8,566 nucleotides of DNA from Balneolaceae bacterium (lineage in GTDB: Bacteria; Bacteroidota; Rhodothermia; Balneolales; Balneolaceae). Location of the stretch: NCBI GenBank assembly GCA_007123785.1, contig SLGL01000462.1, positions 1 to 8,566 on the forward strand. The letters run 5' to 3'. A program made the position numbers and the translations under genes. Shown piece after piece: positions 1 to 8,400 of this stretch; positions within the stretch are counted from its first letter, which is position 1, and each line of letters starts with the position of its first letter. A model generated the notes under the pieces. That model made no database searches and was not told the DNA's origin. It was given only the letters and a program-made list of their open reading frames with translations.

Positions 1-51
1 AAGGTTTTTAGAATCAGTGAAGGTTATACCAGCTCTTCTATTTTTTATCGC

Positions 52-63
52 TTAACCGGTTAA
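52..63. promoter_or_regulatory. Perfect 12-bp palindrome, candidate LacI-family operator
   Basis: The sequence TTAACCGGTTAA is a perfect 12-bp dyad centred between positions 57 and 58, 70 bp before the SusC start. Symmetry does not extend past the 12 bp. AT-rich arms around a central CG step are typical of operators bound by LacI/GalR-family regulators (family knowledge). It lies just upstream of the weak promoter candidate at 71-99, a position that would suit activation, or repression by looping. No regulator gene is in the window, so the assignment is inference. Confidence 0.5.
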
Positions 64-70
64 TGCATAG

Positions 71-99
71 TTGCAATTTTTTATAAGGTGTTATCAAAT
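71..99 (+). promoter_or_regulatory. Weak promoter candidate for the SusC-SusD operon
   Basis: A TTG at 71-73 is followed 18 bp later by TATCAAAT (92-99), which keeps only the TA of the Bacteroidota -7 element TAnnTTTG. The spacing fits the TTG-N17-23 arrangement reported for these bacteria, but the -7 match is poor. It is the best candidate in the 132 bp before the gene. Overlap of its -7 region with the inverted repeat at 90-118 would let a bound protein block it. The true start site could lie elsewhere in this AT-rich leader. Confidence 0.22.
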
Positions 100-118
100 A
101 AAACATAAAATTGATAAC
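90..118. repeat. 8-bp inverted repeat in the SusC upstream region
   Basis: GTTATCAA at 90-97 is the exact reverse complement of TTGATAAC at 111-118, with a 13-nt A-rich spacer. The arms are centred 21 bp apart, about two helical turns, so they could be two half-sites for a dimeric regulator. If transcribed they could instead form an AT-rich hairpin ending 14 nt before the SusC start codon. There is no U-run after it, so it is not a terminator. Function is unproven. Confidence 0.4.
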
Positions 119-132
119 CATAACAATAAACT

Positions 133-3100
133 ATGCGAATAATGAGACATATCATTAAAGTGGCAATAGCTTTTTTAGTGACAGGAGCTTTGTCATTAGC
201 CTCTTTTTCGACAGCTTCATCATATCCATCTGGACTAAGTGATGATTTTTTGGCCGAATCTGAAAGCGCTATCACAATTGAAGAAGATGAAATTCAGGAA
301 ACTGTACAGGGAACCGTTACAGATTCCCAGACCGGTGAGCCTCTGCCCGGTGTAAACATTGCAATTCAGGGCACTACTACAGGAACCAGCACTGATATTG
401 AAGGCAATTTTGAATTGCAGGTAGAGGATCTAACTCAGGTTCTTGTTTTTACATTTATTGGATTTGAGCGTAAAGAAGTAATGATCGAGGGCAGAACCGA
501 GATAAATGTTGAACTCGTTTCTTCGGTGATCGCCGGAGATGAACTTGTTGTAGTTGGATACACGATTCAGGAGCGGCAAAACATATCCGGTTCTGTGGAT
601 GTGGTAGATATGGAAAGTATGGCCCGGGGAGTATCCGGACAGGTTTCACGGGAACTTCAGGGAAGAGCTTCCGGGGTATCAGTGGTATCTTCCGGCCAGC
701 CCGGTGAAGAACCAAATGTTCGGATTCGAGGTATCAACACTTTTGGAAATAATGCACCTTTATATGTAGTGGACGGGGTACCCACACAAAACGTAAGTAA
801 TTTAAACCCCGGTGATATTGAATCGATGCAGATTCTGAAAGATGGAGCTGCGGCATCTATTTATGGCTCACGGGCGGCAAACGGTGTGATTGTTATAACC
901 ACCAAGAGAGGTCAAGGCAGTATGCAGATCAGTTATAATGGCCATACCGGCTACAGCATACCTGAAAGCGGGAATGTATGGAATGTTCTCAGCCCACAGG
1001 AAATGGCCGATTTAAAGTGGACAGCCATCGAAAATTCCGGAGGTAATCCAAGGCCTGACCCTCAATATGGAAGTGGTCAAACTCCTGTACTGCCGGATTA
1101 CATCCGGCCGGCCGGAGCCATGGAAGCCGATGTAGATGAAAGTGATTATTTTTTAAATCCTGAATATACAGATGCCGCCGAACTGGGTGGATTTAATCAA
1201 ATCGTAAGAGCCAACCATGAGGGAACGAATTGGTATGAAGAGATCTTTTCCCCGGCAATGACCATGAGCCATGAGCTTTCTGTAAGCGGTGGCGGTGACC
1301 AGGGAAGTTATCTTTTGTCATTGAGCCACCTTGATCAACAGGGTACACTGGCAAGGACCTACAATGAGCGATCAACTATCAGGGTAAACACCCGGTTTAA
1401 TATAAACGACAATTTGCGGGTAGGTGAAAATATATCTTTCACAATGGTCGAAAATCCTCAATCGGGAACACTCACTGAGGGAAGTGCTATTGGTATGTCT
1501 TACCGGCAGCAACCGATTGTACCTGTGTATGATGTAGGTGGTAATTATGCTGGTTCTGCAGGACAGCAACTCGGACAAGCGCAAAATCCAGTTGCCGTGA
1601 GAGAGCGAACCCGTAATAATGAATCGACCAACAGCCGGTTGTTCGGTAATGTTTTTGCTGAAATGGATTTTCTCGATGATCGATTCATGTTTCGAACCAA
1701 TTTTGGTGGAGAAGTGAGCTCATGGGCGAACAGCTCGTTTACATTTCCTACCTATGAGAATGCTGAAAATAACTCAACCAATTCGTTTAGTTCGAATGCC
1801 AATAAAGGGTACAACTGGACCTGGACAAATACCCTTACTTTCCGTGAGAATTTTGGCGAGGCACACTCCTTAGAAATTATTGCCGGAACCGAAGCTTATC
1901 AAAATAAAGGTGAGCAGTTGGGAGGTACAACACAGGATTATTTTTCTTTCAATCCTAATTATACAAATCTCTCTACCGGTGCGGGAACGAGAACCAATTA
2001 CAGCTATAAGTATGAAGATGCACTCTTATCGTACTTTGGCAGAATCGATTACAATTACGATAGCAAGTACATTTTCAGTGCAACACTGCGAAGAGATGGT
2101 TCTTCCAGGTTTTTAAATAATAAATGGGGCACATTTCCATCAGGTAGTGTTGCATGGCGAATATCCCAGGAATCGTTTATGCAGGATATCTCCTGGCTTA
2201 ATGAGCTGAGGCTCCGAGCCGGGCTTGGTGTGATGGGGAATCAAATGAATGTGAACCCGAATAATCCTCACAGTTTATATGCTGGAAATACTTCCTCTTC
2301 CTACTATCCCATTACAGGCAGTAACAGCAATATAGACCTTGGATTTGAACAGGATCGAATTGGTAATCCTGATGCCAAATGGGAACGCAATATTACCGGT
2401 AATGTCGGTTTTACATCTAATCTGTTTAATAACCGGATAGAAATTACGGCCGAGTACTACTGGAAAGAAGTACGGGACCTGCTTTATAATCCGCAATTAG
2501 TAGGTACGGCAGGTACGGCTACTGTGCCTTTTGTAAATGTTGGTAACATGAGAAATACCGGGATTGATGCTAAAATAACCACATTCGGGGATCTTGGACG
2601 GGATGATTTATCTTATAATATCGGAGTGAGTTTTACATCTTACCGAAATGAGATTGTCAGAATTTCCGAAATCAGTGAGTTTTTCAGCCAGGACAGCCGG
2701 CGTTTTGGAACCGATATCATTCGAAATGAAGTTGGGCAGCCGGTCTCCTCTTTTTATGGCTATCAGATCGATGGGTTTTTCACAAGCCAGCAGGAAATTG
2801 ACGAACTGAATGCCAGTGCACCGGGCGGTTCCTATCAAACCGATGCAGCTGTAGGCCAGTATCGTTATGCAGACCTGACCGGAGACGGACAAATTACGTC
2901 GGATGACAGAACATTCCTGGGCGACCCAAACCCCGATTTCACATACGGCGTTGATATTGGAGTGAATTACAAAAATTTCGATTTCAGTGCATTTTTCTTC
3001 GGTTCTCAGGGGAACGACATTTGGAACCAGGTGAAATGGTGGGTCGATTTCTACTCAAATTTCGCAGGTGCGAAAAGCCATGCAGCACTGTATGATTCCT

Positions 3101-3432
3101 GGTCGCCCGATAATCCGGATGCATCTCTTCCGATGCAGACGACAGGAGGCGGATTCAGCTCATCAACGGTCCCTAATTCCTATTTCGTGGAAGATGGTTC
3201 CTTTCTCCGGTTAAAAGAACTGATCGTGGGATACACTCTGCCGGTAAATGTTGCTCAAATGATTTCAGCATCCAATCTCCGGTTTTATGTACAAGGTTCA
3301 AACCTGCTCACCTTTACCGGATATAGCGGACTGGACCCGGAAATTGGAGGTGGAAACACCAATTTTGGAATTGATGAAGGTGCATACGCAAGTCCCCGCC
3401 AGATTCTGCTGGGTGTTAATATTACGTTTTAA
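133..3432 (+). CDS. SusC/RagA-family TonB-dependent outer-membrane transporter
   Basis: Complete 1099-residue protein, a normal length for the family. It would form the outer-membrane barrel that imports a ligand captured by its SusD partner, powered by TonB-ExbBD. Residues 1-28 look like a Sec signal peptide (hydrophobic core about 8-24, possible cleavage after STA at 26-28). An acidic linker (about 37-56) leads to a CarboxypepD_reg-like domain (about 58-130). A TonB-box-like DELVVVGYT lies at 136-144, followed by the plug (about 145-262) with VRIRG (196-200), LYVVDGVP (210-217) and the SusC signature LKDGAAASIYGSRAANG (235-251). The rest is the 22-strand-type barrel, ending in the aromatic F1099. 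A D-x-T-x-D-G loop (914-919) precedes DRTFLGDPNPDFTYG (925-939), both typical of the family. No STN domain precedes the carboxypeptidase-like domain, so there is no sign of direct anti-sigma signalling. The ATG at 133 is first in frame; ATG 142 would also leave an intact signal peptide. No Shine-Dalgarno sequence is seen. Substrate cannot be inferred. Confidence 0.96.
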   Translation: MRIMRHIIKVAIAFLVTGALSLASFSTASSYPSGLSDDFLAESESAITIEEDEIQETVQGTVTDSQTGEPLPGVNIAIQGTTTGTSTDIEGNFELQVEDLTQVLVFTFIGFERKEVMIEGRTEINVELVSSVIAGDELVVVGYTIQERQNISGSVDVVDMESMARGVSGQVSRELQGRASGVSVVSSGQPGEEPNVRIRGINTFGNNAPLYVVDGVPTQNVSNLNPGDIESMQILKDGAAASIYGSRAANGVIVITTKRGQGSMQISYNGHTGYSIPESGNVWNVLSPQEMADLKWTAIENSGGNPRPDPQYGSGQTPVLPDYIRPAGAMEADVDESDYFLNPEYTDAAELGGFNQIVRANHEGTNWYEEIFSPAMTMSHELSVSGGGDQGSYLLSLSHLDQQGTLARTYNERSTIRVNTRFNINDNLRVGENISFTMVENPQSGTLTEGSAIGMSYRQQPIVPVYDVGGNYAGSAGQQLGQAQNPVAVRERTRNNESTNSRLFGNVFAEMDFLDDRFMFRTNFGGEVSSWANSSFTFPTYENAENNSTNSFSSNANKGYNWTWTNTLTFRENFGEAHSLEIIAGTEAYQNKGEQLGGTTQDYFSFNPNYTNLSTGAGTRTNYSYKYEDALLSYFGRIDYNYDSKYIFSATLRRDGSSRFLNNKWGTFPSGSVAWRISQESFMQDISWLNELRLRAGLGVMGNQMNVNPNNPHSLYAGNTSSSYYPITGSNSNIDLGFEQDRIGNPDAKWERNITGNVGFTSNLFNNRIEITAEYYWKEVRDLLYNPQLVGTAGTATVPFVNVGNMRNTGIDAKITTFGDLGRDDLSYNIGVSFTSYRNEIVRISEISEFFSQDSRRFGTDIIRNEVGQPVSSFYGYQIDGFFTSQQEIDELNASAPGGSYQTDAAVGQYRYADLTGDGQITSDDRTFLGDPNPDFTYGVDIGVNYKNFDFSAFFFGSQGNDIWNQVKWWVDFYSNFAGAKSHAALYDSWSPDNPDASLPMQTTGGGFSSSTVPNSYFVEDGSFLRLKELIVGYTLPVNVAQMISASNLRFYVQGSNLLTFTGYSGLDPEIGGGNTNFGIDEGAYASPRQILLGVNITF

Positions 3433-3458
3433 AAAATTAATTAATAAGTATTTATATC

Positions 3459-5372
3459 ATGAAAATTTTAAGCAGCAAGACAAGTAAACTTGTTATCATT
3501 GTAACGCTGGCCGGCTTTTTCTTTTACGCTTGTGATGCATTGATCGATGTTTCTCCCAAAGGAGCATTAAGTGATGAAGTACTCGCAAATGAGCAGGGCG
3601 TAGAGGCTCTCCTGATTGGGGTGTATGGTGCCCTGGACGGGCAGATGGTAGCCCCTGACCGAAGAGAAGCCACCGACGTGAGTAACTGGGTATATGGCAG
3701 TATTGCCGGTGCCGATGCTCACAAGGGTGAGTCACTGGGTAATACAAATGGCTACGTGCAGATTGGAAATATGAACTCATCAGCCGACATCAGCTTTTTT
3801 GATGGAAAATGGCAGGCTCTGTACGAGGGAATCACTCGTGCCAATTCGGTCTTAAATGTTCTTGATGATGTGGAGGATATGACGGAAGATGAAAAAAATC
3901 GTGTAGCCGCCGAAGCGCGTTTTCTCCGAGGCCATTTCTACTTCGACCTGAAAACCATGTTCGATATGGTACCCTGGATCGATGAAGACACCGATGATGT
4001 AAATCAGCCCAACGATCAGGATATCTGGCCCAATATTGAAGATGATTTTCAGTACGCAATTGACAATCTACCTGAAACACAAAATGACAGAGCACGTGCC
4101 AATAGATGGGCAGCAGCTTCATACCTTGCCAAAACTTATGTCTATCAGGAAAAATGGAACGAAGCGAAAACGTTGTTCGATGATATCATCGCCAACGGTG
4201 TTACAACAGAGGGCATTCCGTATGACCTGATGGATGAATTCCGGCAAAACTGGAATCCCGCCCGACAGGACGGAAACCCTGAAGATGTATTCGCCGCACA
4301 CATGGTAGCCAACGATGGTACAGGCCATACCAACAATGCAAATCTTGGTATGTCAACCGCCTTTCCTTATGGTGACACAAGTCCGTTTCCATGCTGTGGG
4401 TATTTCCAGCCTACCCAGGACCTGGTAAATGCATACCGAACCGACGATAACGGCCTCCCCTACATTGATGTGAACCGGCCGGATGCACACAATGATGAGA
4501 TGATCATCCATGATATGGACGTTTCATCCAGCAACCAGTTCGATATGTATGAAGGAAATGTGGATCCGAGACTGGATTGGACGGTAGGCCGGCGCGGTGT
4601 TCCCTACCTTGACTGGGGACCGTACCCCGGTACCGCCTGGTCACGAGAACCTAATAACTTTGGCCCATACGGACCGAAGAAACATGTTTATTGGGCTGAG
4701 CAGCAATCAGATTACGCCGATTTGAACTCCTGGGCTCCTGGTACAGCCATCAACACCTACATTATTCGGTTTGCCGATGTACTATTACTGGCTGCTGAAG
4801 CCGAAGTGGAAGTAGGTTCACTCGAAACAGCCCGCGAATATGTAAACCGCGTACGCAACAGAGCTGCTAATGATGCCGGTTTTGTGCAACTGGATCACAA
4901 CAGAGCACAGGCAGCAGCAGAAGTTTCAAGTGAAGCGGAAATGCTGAACCTTAGCGTAGGCAGCCATGACTGGGTGATTCGTGAAGACACGGAAACCACA
5001 TTTGTTTACCTCGGGGGTGGAGTCGGAAATATCGACAACTGGCAAGAATATGAATTGCCGAACTATGTCATTAATGAGTACAGCTCTGCTGATTTCAGCA
5101 ATCAGGAGTTTGCCCGTACAGCCGTTCATTTTGAGCGACGGCTCGAGCTGGCGATGGAAGGTCATCGCTTTTTTGACCTGGTTCGGTGGGGAACCGCTGA
5201 AGAAACGCTGAATGCATTTTTAGATTATGAGAATGGTGCACTCGGCATTTCAACAAGAAACGGGTCGTTCACTTCGGGACGGGATGAAATTTACCCGATT
5301 CCGCAAAATCAGATAGATTTGAGTACGGTAGCCGGAGAACCTGTTTTGCAGCAAAATTCCGGATATAACTGA
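3459..5372 (+). CDS. SusD/RagB-family nutrient-binding outer-membrane lipoprotein
   Basis: Complete 637-residue protein starting 26 bp after the SusC stop; the two surely work as a pair, with SusD as the hinged lid that binds the ligand outside the cell. Residues 1-24 form a lipoprotein signal (hydrophobic 11-24) with lipobox FYAC; C25 would be lipidated. The N-terminal SusD-like region (about 40-240) holds the helical TPR-like scaffold, including QGVEALLIGVYGALDG (46-61) and AEARFLRGHFYFDL (151-164). The C-terminal RagB/SusD domain includes FQPTQDLVNAY (316-326), YIIRFADVLLLAAEAEVEVG (434-453), RVRNRA (464-469), ERRLELAMEGHRFFDLVRWG (559-578) and the terminal IYPIPQNQI (611-619) and LQQNSGY (630-636). 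Between RVRNRA and ERRLEL lies a spacer of about 90 residues that could shape the ligand site. Vicinal cysteines occur at C312-C313. Family assignment is very secure; ligand is unknown. AT-rich leader without a Shine-Dalgarno sequence. Confidence 0.96.
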   Translation: MKILSSKTSKLVIIVTLAGFFFYACDALIDVSPKGALSDEVLANEQGVEALLIGVYGALDGQMVAPDRREATDVSNWVYGSIAGADAHKGESLGNTNGYVQIGNMNSSADISFFDGKWQALYEGITRANSVLNVLDDVEDMTEDEKNRVAAEARFLRGHFYFDLKTMFDMVPWIDEDTDDVNQPNDQDIWPNIEDDFQYAIDNLPETQNDRARANRWAAASYLAKTYVYQEKWNEAKTLFDDIIANGVTTEGIPYDLMDEFRQNWNPARQDGNPEDVFAAHMVANDGTGHTNNANLGMSTAFPYGDTSPFPCCGYFQPTQDLVNAYRTDDNGLPYIDVNRPDAHNDEMIIHDMDVSSSNQFDMYEGNVDPRLDWTVGRRGVPYLDWGPYPGTAWSREPNNFGPYGPKKHVYWAEQQSDYADLNSWAPGTAINTYIIRFADVLLLAAEAEVEVGSLETAREYVNRVRNRAANDAGFVQLDHNRAQAAAEVSSEAEMLNLSVGSHDWVIREDTETTFVYLGGGVGNIDNWQEYELPNYVINEYSSADFSNQEFARTAVHFERRLELAMEGHRFFDLVRWGTAEETLNAFLDYENGALGISTRNGSFTSGRDEIYPIPQNQIDLSTVAGEPVLQQNSGYN

Positions 5373-5391
5373 TCTGATATAACATTCAGAT
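5372..5391 (+). repeat. Small hairpin just after the SusD stop codon
   Basis: ATCTGA (5372-5377) pairs with TCAGAT (5386-5391) across an 8-nt loop, then TTTG. It begins on the last base of the SusD stop codon, 20 bp before the strong terminator. A 6-bp AT-rich stem is weak; it might protect the 3' end of the mRNA or be chance. Confidence 0.25.
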
Positions 5392-5410
5392 TTGTAACTT
5401 TATGAAAGAT

Positions 5411-5440
5411 GGGGGCAATATTGAAAAATTGCCCCCTTTT
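5411..5440 (+). terminator. Rho-independent terminator of the SusC-SusD operon
   Basis: GGGGGCAAT (5411-5419) pairs perfectly with ATTGCCCCC (5428-5436) around an 8-nt loop, giving a 9-bp stem with a GC-rich base followed directly by TTTT, then CATTTT. It lies 38 bp after the SusD stop and 55 bp before the next start, so it separates the SusC-SusD transcript from the third gene. The T-tract is short, and some read-through is possible. Confidence 0.87.
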
Positions 5441-5454
5441 CATTTTGAATGTAT

Positions 5455-5483
5455 TTTGTAAAGAAAACAAGCATGTATATTTC
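5455..5483 (+). promoter_or_regulatory. Candidate Bacteroidota-type promoter for the VCBS lipoprotein gene
   Basis: TTTG at 5455-5458 and TATATTTC at 5476-5483 match the Bacteroidota -33 (TTTG) and -7 (TAnnTTTG) elements, the latter missing only its last G, with 17 bp between them. This is at the short end of the reported spacing. Transcription would start near 5488-5491, leaving a leader of only about 5-8 nt before the ATG at 5496, which weakens the call. A second ATTTTG copy at 5442-5447 could serve as an alternative upstream element with longer spacing. Confidence 0.42.
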
Positions 5484-5495
5484 TATCGAGCACGA

Positions 5496-8400
5496 ATGAT
5501 CAGATTACTAAAAAACAGAATTGTTCTTGATACGGTCTGTATCGGGGTTCTGTTCATATTTTTTTTGTATGGCTGCACAGCGGTTGATAAGGACATAAAA
5601 TTCACGCTTTTATCATCGTCACATACACAAGTTAACTTTGTGAACGAAGTTGTTGACACGAAAGATTTGAATATTCAAAACTACGGTTATTTTTATGATG
5701 GCGGCGGCGTGGCCATCGGTGATATTAACAACAACGGCCTGCCCGACATCTATTTTGTGGGCAATGAAGTAGAAAATAAACTCTATTTGAACAAGGGCGA
5801 TTTTGTGTTTGAGGATATCACTGAATCGGCCGGTGTTGGCGGTGATACCGAAGGCTGGTCAACCGGAGCCACAATGGTTGATATCAACGGAAACGGTTAC
5901 CTCGATATTTACGTGAGCCGCGTAAACTACCGCACAAAAACCGGAGCCAATCAGCTTTTCATCAATAACAAAGACAACACATTTACCGAAATGGCAGCGG
6001 AGTATGGCCTCGATTTTAAAGGGTACTCCAAACAGGCGGTATTCTTTGATTTCAATCGGAACGGCAGGCTCGATATGTTCCTGCTGAACCATTCCTTCCA
6101 CAGTGAGAGAACCCGTGGGAGGGCAGAAACGCTGCGGGCTGTGCAGGATACCCTGGCGGGCGACCGACTTTTCAGAAATGATGGAGATCGCTTTATTGAC
6201 GTAACACTTGAAGCCGGAATTTACAGCAGTGCCCTTGGCTACGGTTTAGGAGTGGCGGTGAGTGACATCAACCAAAATGGCTGGGCTGATATTTACGTTG
6301 GCAACGACTATCACGAGGATGACTATCTTTATATCAACAACGGAGATGGAACCTTTACGGAAGCACTCAAGAGCTCTATCAATCACACCAGCAAATCATC
6401 GATGGGCAATGATATCGGTGATCTGACCAACAACGGAAATGTGGATATCATCTCCCTCGATATGCTTCCCGAAGAGAACGACGTACTGAAACGGTCGGGA
6501 ATCATCGATCCCTATGAGAGGATACGAACTCACCTTAATTTCGGTTTTAAACCGAAACATTCACACAATACGCTGCAGATCAATCGTGGAAATGCACCCG
6601 ACGGAACACCAGTGTTTAGTGAAATCGGATATTTCGCCGGTGTGGCAAAAACCGACTGGAGCTGGGCAACATTGATTTTTGATATGGACAACGACGGATG
6701 GAAAGATATCTACGTGGCAAACGGAATGGTGGGCCGCCCGACCGATATCGACTATAATCTGAAGCTTCAGGAGAGAGTCAATCAAATCTCTGTGAGCGAT
6801 GATATTGAAGAAGAATACCTTGACCTGATCGATGAGATGCCACCAATAAAAATTCCCAATTACGCCTTTAAAAACAACGGAGATCTGACCTTTACAAATA
6901 TGGCCGATGAGTGGGGGCTTCGTCAGCCCGCTTATTCCAGCGGAGCGGCGTATGCGGACCTGAACAACAACGGACGCCTTGACCTGGTGGTGAATAACGT
7001 CAATATGCCACCGTTTATCTATCGCAATAACTCTGAATTGAATGAAAAGTCTCATTTTCTGCAAGTGAAATTAAACGGAGAAGGATTGAACACCTCAGGT
7101 ATCGGCAGCAAAGTTGTCTTGTATCATGAAGATCACCTTTTTTATCAGGAGCAGATGCCAACGAGAGGGTTTCAGTCTTCTGTGGATCACGTTCTTCATT
7201 TCGGGCTTGGCAGATATACCGATATCGATTCGCTCATCGTCATCTGGCCCGATCAATCCTGGCAGACCATCTACGATATTCCGGTCAATGATCGACTGGA
7301 ACTGAACCAGGATCAGGCCTCCGGTGAATTCAACTACGATCATTTCCATGACAGTTACGATAAAGCTCTGTTGGAAAATATCACCGAAGGGATCGCTCTT
7401 GACTATACCCATCAGGAAAACAGTTATAACGATTTCCGAAGAGAACCATCGCTTCCATACAAGTTGACAACAGCAGGTCCGGCGCTCGCTGCCGGGGATG
7501 TGAATGGAAACGGCCTGGACGATCTGTTTATCGGAGGGGCGCACGGTCAGGCTGGCCGGTTATTTATCCAGCAGCCTGACGGATCTTTTATCTCTTCTGA
7601 AGAGAATTCAGAACTTTTCCGTGCTGATCAGGATAGTGAAGATGTATCAGCAATCTTTTTTGATGCCAATGGCAGCGGTTTGAATGATCTGTACGTCGTG
7701 AGTGGCGGCAACCAGGTGTTTGGAAGTGAGGAGATGCTCAGAGACCGTCTCTACATTAATGAGGGTGATGGCCAGTTTAGAAAAACAGCAGACAAGTTAC
7801 CCGAATTTTATGAAAACGGCTCCGTGGTTGCTGCGGCTGACATTAACGGAAACGGACATAATGACCTGTTTGTGGGAACCCGGCGAGCGTTTGATTATGG
7901 AGTTAATCCGCGCAGTTATCTGCTGCAAAATGACGGGAACGGCTTCTTTGAAGATGTAACCGATGAAATCGCTCCCGAATTAAGGGAAGCCGGAATGATT
8001 ACGGATGCAGCCTGGGCCCAGCTTTCCGATGGAGAATATCCTGACCTGGTACTTGCCGGAGAATGGATGCCGATCACCATTTTCGGTTATGACGGCGAAA
8101 CATTCAGCCGTGTTGCCGAACATTCGGGTCTTGAACAGACAAATGGACTATGGTTCAGCCTGTTGGTGGATGATTTCAGTCAAAACGGAAAACCCGATAT
8201 TATTGCGGGTAATTTCGGCAGAAATTCCAGATTGAGCACATCACCTGAAAAACCGTTGCGCCTCTACACGCAGGATTTTGAATCCAATGGCCAGATCGCC
8301 TCGCTTTTGGCCTATCAGAACGACGGAGAGTATTATCCGCTGGAGCCTCTGAATGAGATAGTCAGGCAGTTTACGTCGCTGAACAGTCAGATCACCAGTT

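Noticed and set aside
81..275. Minus-strand frame of 64 codons over the operon leader
   Set aside because: It overlaps the signal-peptide coding part of the SusC gene and the promoter region and shows no recognised features.
133..560. STN (signalling) domain or sigma/anti-sigma control at the SusC N-terminus
   Set aside because: The region after the signal peptide is a short acidic linker followed directly by the carboxypeptidase-regulatory-like domain; there is no room for an STN domain.
3433..3458. Possible terminator or promoter between the SusC and SusD genes
   Set aside because: Only 26 AT-rich bases without a GC stem or a TAnnTTTG element; co-transcription is simpler.
6561..7064. Open frame of 167 codons on the minus strand
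   Set aside because: It lies opposite the repeat-rich VCBS gene; its sequence shows no domain, signal or sensible start context and follows from the codon bias of the plus-strand repeats.
7095..7544. Open frame of 149 codons on the minus strand
   Set aside because: Antisense shadow of the VCBS gene across the ASPIC/UnbV-like region; no recognisable family and no promoter or start signal.
7702..7959. Plus-strand frame of 85 codons inside the VCBS gene
   Set aside because: It overlaps an in-frame, clearly homologous propeller region in another frame; the main frame is unbroken, so this is neither a frameshifted fragment nor a separate gene.
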